13,724 nt of DNA, taken from the NCBI GenBank assembly GCA_031292035.1, contig JARLHX010000119.1:1-13724 (forward strand), given 5' to 3'. This DNA is from Negativicutes bacterium (GTDB taxonomy: Bacteria > Bacillota_C > Negativicutes > Sporomusales_B > JARLHX01). The notes under the pieces were generated by a model that had not been told where the DNA came from, made no database searches, and saw nothing but the letters and a program-made list of their open reading frames with translations. Of this stretch, positions 6,059 through 13,116 are shown one piece after another. The position numbers and the translations under genes are program-made. The first letter of the stretch is position 1. Each line of letters opens with the position of its first letter.

Positions 6059-6199
6059 TTATTTTCCCCGACCGGTTTTTCGCATCGGCATCTGTCGCTG
6101 ATTATTATTCCCGGGTGTAGCCTTCGAGTTCTTAGGAAACGGCTTATTATTCTCATTTGCCTTTTTCTTTTTCTCAGCCAACAACGCATTAAGGTCCAC
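6059..6199 (-). CDS. 46-residue basic, Asn/Lys-rich small protein
   Basis: The frame from GTG (6197-6199) to TAA (6059-6061) encodes 46 residues: a short helix-like start DLNALLAEKKKKANENN followed by a basic Pro/Asn/Gln/Arg tail (KPFPKNSKATPGNNNQ, ending RKTGRGK). AGGAAG at 6207-6212 sits 7 bases from this GTG. A second GTG at 6205 would add two residues but lies too near the ribosome site. A promoter-like pair just upstream and a strong terminator 8 bases downstream frame it as an independent transcription unit. I do not recognise a domain. The composition resembles small disordered nucleic-acid-binding proteins, but that is inference. Confidence 0.68.
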   Translation of the reverse strand: MDLNALLAEKKKKANENNKPFPKNSKATPGNNNQRQMPMRKTGRGK

Positions 6200-6221
6200 T
6201 GGCACTCTTCCTTTTCATAGA

Positions 6222-6250
6222 TTAATACTGAATTATTACTTCGTTGTCCC
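6222..6250 (-). promoter_or_regulatory. Candidate promoter of the 46-aa gene
   Basis: On the minus strand GGGACA (6245-6250, four of six matches to the -35) is separated by exactly 17 bases from TATTAA (6222-6227). It predicts a start near 6215 and a very short leader still containing the AGGAAG ribosome site. Confidence 0.4.
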
Positions 6251-6367
6251 GCCCCATATGTCCTCTTTGGGTAAGCGCCGCTTATTCCATAAATCCCGCT
6301 TTTCGTTCGGAAACTGCGGCAATGAGAATGATGGCTGTATCGTCTGACCGTGAACAGTGGTTTGCAG
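6236..6367 (-). CDS. Possible 43-residue small protein with non-standard start
   Basis: An open frame ending at TAA 6236-6238 has a protein-like C-terminus (LPQFPNEKRDLWNKRRLPKE, then DIWGGTTK) rich in Arg, Lys, Pro and Trp. No ATG, GTG or TTG stands near a ribosome site. The best option is CTG 6365-6367, 9 bases after GGAG (6377-6380). The frame stays open upstream into the hairpin at 6387-6430, which leaves no room for a promoter. It could be a real small gene with a rare start, co-transcribed with the 46-aa gene 36 bases on. It could also be the end of a decayed gene. Confidence 0.35.
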   Translation of the reverse strand: MQTTVHGQTIQPSFSLPQFPNEKRDLWNKRRLPKEDIWGGTTK

Positions 6368-6386
6368 AACAAAAAGCTCCGTTTTA

Positions 6387-6430
6387 GAAAATAGCGTGCC
6401 CCTGTCCTAAAACAGTGGCACGCTATTTTC
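6387..6430. terminator. Long hairpin downstream of the MFS gene, probable terminator
   Basis: GAAAATAGCGTGCC (6387-6400) pairs perfectly with GGCACGCTATTTTC (6417-6430), and the inner CTGT/ACAG extends the stem. It lies 58 bases after the MFS stop codon on the minus strand and is followed by TTTTCTAAAA, a weak U tract. It should end the TPP enzyme-MFS transcript. Confidence 0.6.
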
Positions 6431-6487
6431 CGCCTCGCAGGTGATATACCCTTGAGACTTCTCCCTAAAATACTCTAGGTGTCTTGT

Positions 6488-7849
6488 CTAAGCCTTCTCT
6501 GTTTCATAATCTTCCAGCGGTTCAATGGTTGTGAGCATGATGATAAGGGTAACAAAGGAAATCACGGACAGGAACGTAAATACCATGTCCCAGTTGTAGT
6601 TATCCAGCAGCATCCCTACCACGAAAGGAGCGAAAGCGCCGCCGAACGATCCGGCGGTATTTACGATCGAGACAGCAAACGGACTCTTTTCCTTTGTTGC
6701 AAGTCCCAAAGGATAGACCAGAAAAGTCGAATACCCCAGATTCAGCAGGATGCCTGCCAGCAGCAGGATGGCGCCGAGAATAACCGGATCGTTTGGCGCG
6801 TACAACAGGGAATACATCATAACCACGGTTGATATGGCCGTCAGCAGTATCACCGGCTTGCGCCGCTTGTCAAACACCTTGTCCGAGAGCCATCCGCCAA
6901 TCAGATTTCCCAGAATGGCCCCCACCCAAGGCGACGCGGCGACGATGCCCATTTTCAAAATGGAGAATTTTTTGACGGTGACCAAGTAGGTCGGCACCCA
7001 AGTCATGATCGTATAGGTGATACCAACCATGCAAAAGTAACCGATGGCGCAGCCCCACACGCTCCAGGAAAGCAAAATGTCGCGATTGGTATCCAGCGGC
7101 TGTATTTTTCGCGTCCGGATGATTTTGTCCAGCCACTTAAGCGAGGCCGTCTTTCTGGCTCGCGCGGCCTGGCTCTCAGCATCGTCGCGGCTTTTCACCG
7201 ATTGGATATAGTCGGTCTCGGCGGTGTTGCAAAACCGGCTTTCTTTAGGATTGTTCTTTACCAGCCACCACCAAAGCCAGGCGGTGAAAAAGCCGGGGAT
7301 GCCAAACAGAAAGAAGACCTGTTGCCAGCCGAAGGCATAAATAATGTAGGCAGTTACCGGCGGCACCACGGCCGGGGCGAATTTGAACGACGAGATGAAA
7401 ACCCCGGTGGCCAGTCCCTTTTCCTGCGGCGGAAACCAGCGGTTGATGGTGGTAACAGCGCCAATAATCAAAGGGGCTTCGGAAAAACCCAGGAGTGTGC
7501 GGCCGACTTTCAGGTGAAAAACGCTGGTCCCCATACCCATGAAAAAGGTGGACAGCGAAGTGCAGACCAAGGCCAGGGTATACAACTGCCGCACGCCGTA
7601 CTTGCTGTAGAGCGCTCCCACCGGAACCTGGAACACCGCATAACCGAAGAAGAACAGGCTGGTCATTGCGCCAATGTCAGTATTCGTCATATGGAAACTT
7701 TCTTTTATATAGGGAACAACCACGCCGATATTTGCCCTGTCGGCACCGGCGATCATGGAAGCGAAGTAAATAATCGCCAGAACGCCCCAGCGGAACTTCG
7801 TGCTCTTTTCGGCTGCCTCCTGAACCTTTAGCGCTACCGTTTCTTGCAT
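6488..7849 (-). CDS. MFS anion:cation symporter (ACS / phthalate-permease-like family)
   Basis: The product is 453 residues from ATG 7849, with GGGAG 8 bases upstream; an in-frame GTG at 7858 overlaps the ribosome site and is less likely. It is an inner-membrane transporter with about twelve hydrophobic helices in two halves, joined by a charged central loop (about residues 208-255, with DDAESQAARARKTASLKW). Family signs are ADRANIGVVVPYI in the first helix region and the loop 2-3 motif GALYSKYGVRQ. GRTLLGFSEAP is typical of the ACS family, and GGWLSDKVFDKRRKP is the repeated loop motif in the second half. ACS members import organic anions such as hexuronates, aldarates, phthalate or tartrate with a cation. 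It lies 75 bases after the TPP enzyme gene and should share its sigma-54 promoter. I infer that it brings in the substrate of that enzyme's pathway. Confidence 0.9.
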   Translation of the reverse strand: MQETVALKVQEAAEKSTKFRWGVLAIIYFASMIAGADRANIGVVVPYIKESFHMTNTDIGAMTSLFFFGYAVFQVPVGALYSKYGVRQLYTLALVCTSLSTFFMGMGTSVFHLKVGRTLLGFSEAPLIIGAVTTINRWFPPQEKGLATGVFISSFKFAPAVVPPVTAYIIYAFGWQQVFFLFGIPGFFTAWLWWWLVKNNPKESRFCNTAETDYIQSVKSRDDAESQAARARKTASLKWLDKIIRTRKIQPLDTNRDILLSWSVWGCAIGYFCMVGITYTIMTWVPTYLVTVKKFSILKMGIVAASPWVGAILGNLIGGWLSDKVFDKRRKPVILLTAISTVVMMYSLLYAPNDPVILGAILLLAGILLNLGYSTFLVYPLGLATKEKSPFAVSIVNTAGSFGGAFAPFVVGMLLDNYNWDMVFTFLSVISFVTLIIMLTTIEPLEDYETEKA

Positions 7850-7924
7850 TACCCACACTCCCTATGTCTGTTTTCGCTGGCGACAGTGATTCCGCCTGCT
7901 GGCCGGTCATCGACTGCCGCGTTC

Positions 7925-9694
7925 TTATACCGGTCTGTCGCCAGGCTTGACTTTGATGGCCCGGTTATCTACCGCCGGCAGCATTTGCCCAGGATCACGG
8001 GTAACAATCACATCCACGACAGTTGGCGCATTGTCGTTAGCCATCGCTTCTTCCAGCGCCGCGGCAAGATCATCGGGATTCTCCACCCGAATCCCGTGGC
8101 AGCCGTAACTCCGGGCAATGGCCGCATAGTCCGTGTCGGTCAGCGAGCTGGACTGATAATGTCCCTGGCCATAGAAGGAATGCTGCAGCGCTTTGACATA
8201 GCCGGAAGCAGCATTATTGACCACAATCAGCGTAAACGCGACTTTGGCCCGGAGCGCGGTCTCCAATTCTCCGATGGTCATGTTGAGACCGCCATCGCCG
8301 GTGACGCCGACCACCGGCCCGGTCAGGCCGCCGTGCCGGCCGGCCAGCTTCACGCCAATCGATGCCGGCAAGCCATAGCCGATCGAGGCAAAACCGCGAT
8401 TGGCCACAAAGCCTCTGCCGGCCTTTTTGGTATCGTACAGCAGCCCACCCCAGTGGGCGGCGAAACCGCCGTCTACGATCAGCACCCCGTCCTCCGGCAT
8501 AATCCGGTTCAGCTCATGCATCAAGCGTCCCATATTGATCGGTTTTTCTGCGCTCTCATACCGGGCTCGGGCTTCCTGCCGCCATTTCGCCCGGCGTTGC
8601 CTGATCTCCCCGAGGTAATCGGAGCGGTCGACCCTGAGAGGCCCCAACCTTTCCCGCAGCGCGTCGGAGATATCTTTCAGACCGGCGGCGGCGTCACCCC
8701 ATAGCCCAACCTGAACCGGCGCCCATCGCTCGATTTCTTCCGCGACAATATCAAGATGGATGATGGGAATATCGCGATTGGGCAATGTATAGCGTTTGCT
8801 GGCTATTTCACCGAGTTTGCAGCCGATGACCAGCAGGCAGTCGGACGTGTCGATCATCTCATTGGCGATCCGGCTGTACCTGCCGAACAGCCCCAGGGAA
8901 AGGTCGTGCGTACAGGCGATCGCTCCTTTGCCGCTCAGTGTGTTAGCTACCGGAATGCTGTACTCCTCGGCCAAAGCCACCAGATCGGCCTGAGCGCCGG
9001 AAAGATGCACTCCGCCGCCGGCCAGAATCAGCGGGCGTTTTGCCTGCGCGAGGAGACTTACAGCTTCCTTCACCGCCGCGGCGTCCGGACGGGTTCGCAG
9101 GGCCGGGACCGAAAATGCTCTGGCGTTGCCATAGAAATCGCTGTCCTGATAGTCATATTCGCCGTGCATGACATCTTCGGGAATATCGAGCACGACCGGG
9201 CCGGGTCGCCCGGAAGTGGCCACGCTGAACGCCCGCCTGACCAGTTCCGGAACCCGTTCGATCATCTCAATCCGGATCAGCTCTTTGACAGCCGGGCGCA
9301 GCATCTCCATCTGCCGGCATTCCTGGGTCATATTCTTCCAGGAATGCGCCCGGTGCGTATCGCCGATAATCGCGATAAGCGGTACGCCGGCGTTGAGGGA
9401 CTCGACAAGCGAAGTGACAAGGTTGGTGGCACCCGGTCCGGTTGTCGCGTCGCAGACGCCCGGGCGTCCCGTCATGCGGGCATAGGCGTCAGCAGCCAGG
9501 GCGCCGCAACGCTCATCATTGACCAGGTAATGTTCCAGGCCGAGAATCCGGATGCCCTCATAATACGGCAACAGTTGAAATCCACCCATGCCAAAGCTGG
9601 GGCCAACCCCACAAATTTTCAACATTTCAGCCAGCGCCCTGCCGCCGGTCATCCGACCGCCCGGACGTTGGTCGCCCGATGGAATAGCAATCAT
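7925..9694 (-). CDS. Thiamine diphosphate-dependent enzyme, acetolactate synthase-like large subunit family
   Basis: The product is 589 residues from ATG 9694 behind AAGGAGAGGG, the full length for this superfamily. Domain order is the pyrimidine-binding domain (about 15-185), a central Rossmann-like domain (about 205-345) and the pyrophosphate-binding domain (about 385-570). The catalytic Glu61 lies in NDERCGALAADAYAR. TTGPGATN (84-91) and QE (124-125) match the acetolactate synthase group. The diphosphate/Mg motif is GDGGLN (466-471) with NN at 493-494. Such enzymes decarboxylate 2-oxo acids or join or cleave C-C bonds. The NNAASGYVKALQ segment (493-504) differs from housekeeping acetolactate synthase, and no small subunit gene is adjacent, so a catabolic decarboxylase, lyase or carboligase is more likely. 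The sigma-54 promoter and MFS partner support this. The substrate is unknown. Confidence 0.9.
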   Translation of the reverse strand: MIAIPSGDQRPGGRMTGGRALAEMLKICGVGPSFGMGGFQLLPYYEGIRILGLEHYLVNDERCGALAADAYARMTGRPGVCDATTGPGATNLVTSLVESLNAGVPLIAIIGDTHRAHSWKNMTQECRQMEMLRPAVKELIRIEMIERVPELVRRAFSVATSGRPGPVVLDIPEDVMHGEYDYQDSDFYGNARAFSVPALRTRPDAAAVKEAVSLLAQAKRPLILAGGGVHLSGAQADLVALAEEYSIPVANTLSGKGAIACTHDLSLGLFGRYSRIANEMIDTSDCLLVIGCKLGEIASKRYTLPNRDIPIIHLDIVAEEIERWAPVQVGLWGDAAAGLKDISDALRERLGPLRVDRSDYLGEIRQRRAKWRQEARARYESAEKPINMGRLMHELNRIMPEDGVLIVDGGFAAHWGGLLYDTKKAGRGFVANRGFASIGYGLPASIGVKLAGRHGGLTGPVVGVTGDGGLNMTIGELETALRAKVAFTLIVVNNAASGYVKALQHSFYGQGHYQSSSLTDTDYAAIARSYGCHGIRVENPDDLAAALEEAMANDNAPTVVDVIVTRDPGQMLPAVDNRAIKVKPGDRPV

Positions 9695-9748
9695 TTTACC
9701 CTCTCCTTTTACTATTTACTGATACTCACTTCTGTCACGATACTATAC

Positions 9749-9763
9749 GCAATAAACGTGCCA
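9749..9763 (-). promoter_or_regulatory. Sigma-54 (RpoN) -24/-12 promoter of the TPP enzyme-MFS operon
   Basis: On the minus strand the sequence is TGGCAC-GTTTA-TTGC, an exact match to the -24 GG / -12 GC consensus with the correct 5-base spacing. The -24 box is at 9758-9763 and the -12 box at 9749-9752. The start should be near 9738, 44 bases before the ATG. Such promoters are silent without an ATP-hydrolysing enhancer-binding protein; one is encoded divergently at 9933. Confidence 0.92.
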
Positions 9764-9812
9764 GCGAAAAAAGGGGCCTTTCCTCGGGTTCTTCTCCAGT
9801 CAAGCCCGCCAA

Positions 9813-9851
9813 TCGCTCATTATTTTTACATGTTTTTTGAGCTTCGCTCAA
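9813..9851. promoter_or_regulatory. Candidate upstream activator site: palindrome TTGAGC-TTC-GCTCAA plus phased half-site
   Basis: The palindrome at 9837-9851 has 6-base arms and a 3-base centre. TCGCTCA occurs within it (9844-9850) and again at 9813-9819, 31 bases away, about three helical turns. Both sites lie about 50-90 bases upstream of the -24 box, the usual range for enhancer-binding protein sites. The T tracts on both sides make the palindrome resemble a terminator, but no gene ends here. Binding by the divergent regulator is inferred. Confidence 0.55.
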
Positions 9852-9889
9852 TTTTTGCGCAGATAGTTATGGGATTTTTGCCAATATTG

Positions 9890-9898
9890 TGCTAAACT
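9890..9898 (+). promoter_or_regulatory. Possible extended -10 promoter of the sigma-54 activator gene
   Basis: TGC-TAAACT resembles an extended -10 element, with a start predicted near 9905, just before the AGGAGGG ribosome site (9918-9924). No -35 is recognisable. The candidate activator site lies 40-80 bases upstream, so autoregulation is possible. Confidence 0.35.
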
Positions 9899-9932
9899 TT
9901 TTACAAAGTACCGTGGCAGGAGGGCATTATAG

Positions 9933-11843
9933 GTGTACACATCCGACTATACCATCGGCGTGATCTGGTCCGGCACCGTCAACAACATCGACCTTATCGG
10001 CGGCGACAATATTCAGGTGTTTCAGCGCGTGCGCATGGACGAGGTGAAAGCGATTGTCACCAAACTCGAAGCCTCCGGGGTGGACGCCATTATCGGCACG
10101 CCCGGGACGGAAGCAGAGATTCGCAAACATGCTGCCGTTCCCATTGTTATTGCCTATTCCACTTACATTGATTTGCTGGAGACGGTCAAAAACGCCGAAA
10201 CGGTGCTAAGGCTTTCCGATAAAAAGATTGCTCTGATTTTGCACGAAGGCAATCCGATTCAGGTCGAACGCCTCAAGCCGTTTTCATGTAACCAGATTGA
10301 ACTGTTCAAGTATCGTGACGACTCACATCTGCGGCAGCTCATGCGATCGCTGCCAAAGAACTACGACCTGATTGTCGGTGGCCCTACAGCGGTATCGCTG
10401 GCCGAATCACTCAACATAAAAGCCTATATGCTGCTCTACCGCGAACAGGCACTGCTGGAAGCGGTGGAAAAGACCAGGGAAATTCTCGCCCTGCTCCGCA
10501 AGGAATGGCTTCAGGCCCAGCGGCTCAAGACTGTCATTAACATTACGCCTGACGGCATCATTGCAACAGACGAAAGCGGCCTGATCAACATGTGCAACCA
10601 GAAGGCCCTTGATATTCTGGGCCTGCCGGAAGGCGAAGTCATGGGACGGAAGGTCCATCAAATTGTCGGTGATTCCACCTGGAGCAAAGTTTATACCGCC
10701 GGCACCAAACAGACCGATGTGCTATTCGAATACAAAAAAACGAGGTTTTTTTCAACAAGGCAGCCGATTTTTGAAAACGGGCGGGTTATCGGTTCGGTCG
10801 GCACGTTTCAGGAAGCCGAGCGAATTCAAAGCATGGAACGAAAGTACCGTTCCTTTCAGAATGCAGGACTTACCGCCAAATATACCTTCGCGGATATCAT
10901 CGGCATCAGCCCGGTCATGCTGCAAATCATTAAGCAGGCAACTATTTACGCCAAATTTGACCACACCGTGCTGATCGAAGGCGAGACCGGAACCGGCAAG
11001 GAAATTTTTGCGCAGAGCATCCACAACGCGAGCCCGCGAAAAAGCGGTCCGTTCGTCGCCATTAACTGTGCGGCGCTGGCCCCCACCCTCCTGGAAAGCG
11101 AACTGATGGGCTATGAGGAAGGCGCGTTTACCGGCGCCAAAAGAGGCGGTAAGACCGGACTTTTTGAGCGCTCCCACAGAGGCACGATTTTTCTTGATGA
11201 GATAAACCAGCTTCCCCTGGAGCTGCAGGCCAAACTGCTGCGCGTCATTCAGGAAAAGGCCGTTATGCGGATCGGCAGCGACCGTATCACACCGGTGGAT
11301 GTCCGCATTATTGTCGCCACCAATGAAAGCCTGCAAAAAAAAGTTGAAGAAGCTACCTTCCGCAGCGACCTCTACTACCGGGTCAATGTGCTCAATCTTC
11401 ATCTGCCGCCCCTGCGGGAACGCCGCGGGGACATCCCCCTGCTGATCGAGCATTTCCTTCGCGGCTTCTCAGGCAGCGGCAATGCCGACACTGCAGCAGA
11501 AACCGCAAAAATAGACACCTTGGTCGCCGGCTATCACTGGCCAGGCAATATCCGCGAGCTGCAAAATTTTATTGAGCGTTACATGATCCTCAGTCAACAG
11601 CTCGACGACCTGGATACACACATTTTTCACGAATTCCGGCAGGTGGCGCCCTCACCCCTACTTGCCGCCGACCCTGACACCATTCCGGTAAAGCTGGAAA
11701 CGCTCGAAGATATGGACCGCCAGCTCATCGGCGCGGCAGTCGACCGCTGCGCCGGAAATAAGTCCCGGGCGGCCTTGCTGTTAAACATCAGCCGCAACAC
11801 CCTCAACACCAAACTCAGCAACAAGAATACGACAAAAAAGTAA
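9933..11843 (+). CDS. Sigma-54-dependent enhancer-binding protein with PrpR-N, PAS, AAA+ and Fis-type HTH domains
   Basis: The product is 636 residues. GTG 9933 follows AGGAGGG (9918-9924) at 8 bases. Residues about 5-185 match the PrpR N-terminal sensor fold, which in relatives binds small organic acids or their CoA-pathway intermediates. A PAS domain follows at about 193-293 (INITPDGIIATDESGLI, MCNQKALDILG). The AAA+ core has Walker A GETGTGKE (350-357), the sigma-54 contact loop GAFTGA (397-402), Walker B GTIFLDE (417-423) and the LYYRVNVLNLHLPPLRERRGDI segment. A Fis-type helix-turn-helix ends the protein (CAGNKSRAALLLNISRNTL, 606-624). All key residues are present, so it should be an active ATPase that opens sigma-54 promoters. 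It is divergent from the TPP enzyme-MFS operon, whose promoter is of sigma-54 type, and is almost certainly its activator. The effector is unknown. Confidence 0.95.
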   Translation: MYTSDYTIGVIWSGTVNNIDLIGGDNIQVFQRVRMDEVKAIVTKLEASGVDAIIGTPGTEAEIRKHAAVPIVIAYSTYIDLLETVKNAETVLRLSDKKIALILHEGNPIQVERLKPFSCNQIELFKYRDDSHLRQLMRSLPKNYDLIVGGPTAVSLAESLNIKAYMLLYREQALLEAVEKTREILALLRKEWLQAQRLKTVINITPDGIIATDESGLINMCNQKALDILGLPEGEVMGRKVHQIVGDSTWSKVYTAGTKQTDVLFEYKKTRFFSTRQPIFENGRVIGSVGTFQEAERIQSMERKYRSFQNAGLTAKYTFADIIGISPVMLQIIKQATIYAKFDHTVLIEGETGTGKEIFAQSIHNASPRKSGPFVAINCAALAPTLLESELMGYEEGAFTGAKRGGKTGLFERSHRGTIFLDEINQLPLELQAKLLRVIQEKAVMRIGSDRITPVDVRIIVATNESLQKKVEEATFRSDLYYRVNVLNLHLPPLRERRGDIPLLIEHFLRGFSGSGNADTAAETAKIDTLVAGYHWPGNIRELQNFIERYMILSQQLDDLDTHIFHEFRQVAPSPLLAADPDTIPVKLETLEDMDRQLIGAAVDRCAGNKSRAALLLNISRNTLNTKLSNKNTTKK

Positions 11844-11947
11844 ATACAACCCGCCGAACCCGCTCACGAAAAACTACCGTCTTCCACGGCTTTCACCGGT
11901 CCGGGCGCAAGCTTGCCGTACTCTCCGACAGAACAGACACATTACAA

Positions 11948-11988
11948 AGAGGGCTGCTCCGAGTCAAATCAGAGCAGCCCTCTTTTTT
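11948..11988. terminator. Strong rho-independent terminator, likely bidirectional
   Basis: AGAGGGCTGCTC pairs perfectly with GAGCAGCCCTCT across a 12-base loop and is followed on the plus strand by T11984-T11988. It ends the activator transcript 105 bases after its stop. On the minus strand the stem is followed by TTTG, so it can also end the DUF3089 gene transcript. The stretch 11844-11947 shows nothing else. Confidence 0.9.
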
Positions 11989-12025
11989 GCGATTTTCAAG
12001 ATGTGCATGACAGGGGAAGAACTTA

Positions 12026-13012
12026 TTATTTATTCAGGAAGATTCTCGTCCGGTTTTCGGCATTCTCCCTGATATTGTAGTAATAAAACTGATAATCAAA
12101 ATGATGGAAGACTCCCTTGCCAAACACTTGATTACCCGGAGAATATTTTTCTACATCAACAGTGCTGCAGACCAATACCCCTCTTTTTAAATCAATCTGG
12201 CCATCAGCAAAATCTTTCACCTGCACCAATTTATCGCCTGTGCCTGTCATTAAAGACCCCAAGCTTTGCTGCGCGGTTGCCAATGTTCCGTCTCTGGTCC
12301 AGGTAATCGGGTTGATAGCAATGGCGCCAGGCAGTACCATCGGATTGGCGGTAACGTTAGGCGCTTCCGTATTATAGGAAACGATAACCCCTGTATCATT
12401 CGGACCTTGGGCGAATTTCAGGTGGGGGTTTTTTGCCAGGTAATCCCCGGTAATAGAATAGCCGATAACATACGCTGCAATCATTCTGGCATACACATCA
12501 GGATGGGCTCTCATATATTCCGACAATAACAACGCCATGATCGTCGATCCTTGAGAATGCCCGGCCAGAATAAACGGACGACCGTGGTTATAGTGGGTGA
12601 TGTAATAGTCGAAAGCGGCAAAGACATCGGTTTTTGGTATCCCGCCAACAAGCTGAGCCTGGCCTTCCTGCGACAAGGACAAAGCATATTGGGCGTTATC
12701 CTGCCTGTAATACGGCGCGTAAATATTACCTGCCGTTTCAAAGGCGGTGGCTTGCCGGTCGAACCAGGCTTTTGCTCCGACTAACATGATCGGATTATCA
12801 ATACTGCAGACGTTTGGCTCATTAGCATACACCTTTGTCCAGGCACTCGGATAAAGGTAAAAAACATCGACTTTTTTATCAGGCGCCTCCGGCAAAGCCA
12901 GCCAATGGCCTTTTTTGGAATAATCGGTAGCCTTGATGTCACTTGCGGACGCCACCAGCGCGAAACTGAAACAAAGGGCAATAGCCAGAATCACAATGGT
13001 CTTTACTCTCAT
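12026..13012 (-). CDS. Secreted DUF3089-type alpha/beta hydrolase
   Basis: The product is 328 residues from ATG 13012, with GAGGAGGAAG just upstream. The frame stays open 36 codons further, but that part is Arg/Gly-rich and has no ribosome site. An N-terminal signal peptide is clear: MRVKT, a hydrophobic core to about residue 20, then ASA-S cleavage near 23-24, so the enzyme is exported. The body is the DUF3089 subfamily of alpha/beta hydrolases. It has VDVFYLYPSAW (48-58), the nucleophile elbow GHSQGS with Ser153, YVIGYSI (181-187) and the late GVFHHFDYQFYYYNIRENAENR (300-321), which should supply the catalytic His. Substrates of this group are not established; an esterase or lipase activity is inferred. 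It follows the partial gene at 13117 on the same strand by 104 bases. Confidence 0.88.
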   Translation of the reverse strand: MRVKTIVILAIALCFSFALVASASDIKATDYSKKGHWLALPEAPDKKVDVFYLYPSAWTKVYANEPNVCSIDNPIMLVGAKAWFDRQATAFETAGNIYAPYYRQDNAQYALSLSQEGQAQLVGGIPKTDVFAAFDYYITHYNHGRPFILAGHSQGSTIMALLLSEYMRAHPDVYARMIAAYVIGYSITGDYLAKNPHLKFAQGPNDTGVIVSYNTEAPNVTANPMVLPGAIAINPITWTRDGTLATAQQSLGSLMTGTGDKLVQVKDFADGQIDLKRGVLVCSTVDVEKYSPGNQVFGKGVFHHFDYQFYYYNIRENAENRTRIFLNK

Positions 13013-13116
13013 TTTGCTTCCTCCTCTAATTGATGAATTGTGCATATATACACCCGTCCTTCGCCAGCCTCGACCGGGACAATGGGTCTTCTCAGGCAAA
13101 CCTGATCGCATGCCAC

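Noticed and set aside
5947..6372. A 141-codon minus-strand frame spanning the small-protein cluster.
   Set aside because: It runs through a perfect rho-independent terminator and overlaps the better supported 46-aa gene in another phase. Its last 16 residues from an ATG at 5997 lack a ribosome site.
7202..8704. Long plus-strand open frames (7202-7831 and 7844-8704) opposite the MFS and TPP enzyme genes.
   Set aside because: They are antisense shadows of real genes, with Gly/Arg/His-rich composition and no family motif.
8756..9895. A 379-codon open frame on the plus strand opposite the TPP enzyme gene.
   Set aside because: It is the complement of a clear, motif-complete gene in GC-rich DNA. 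Its sequence has no recognisable domain, and it runs through the sigma-54 promoter region.
10752..11453. A 233-codon minus-strand frame inside the sigma-54 activator gene.
   Set aside because: It lies opposite the AAA+ domain, whose motifs are all intact on the plus strand; the antisense product has no domain.
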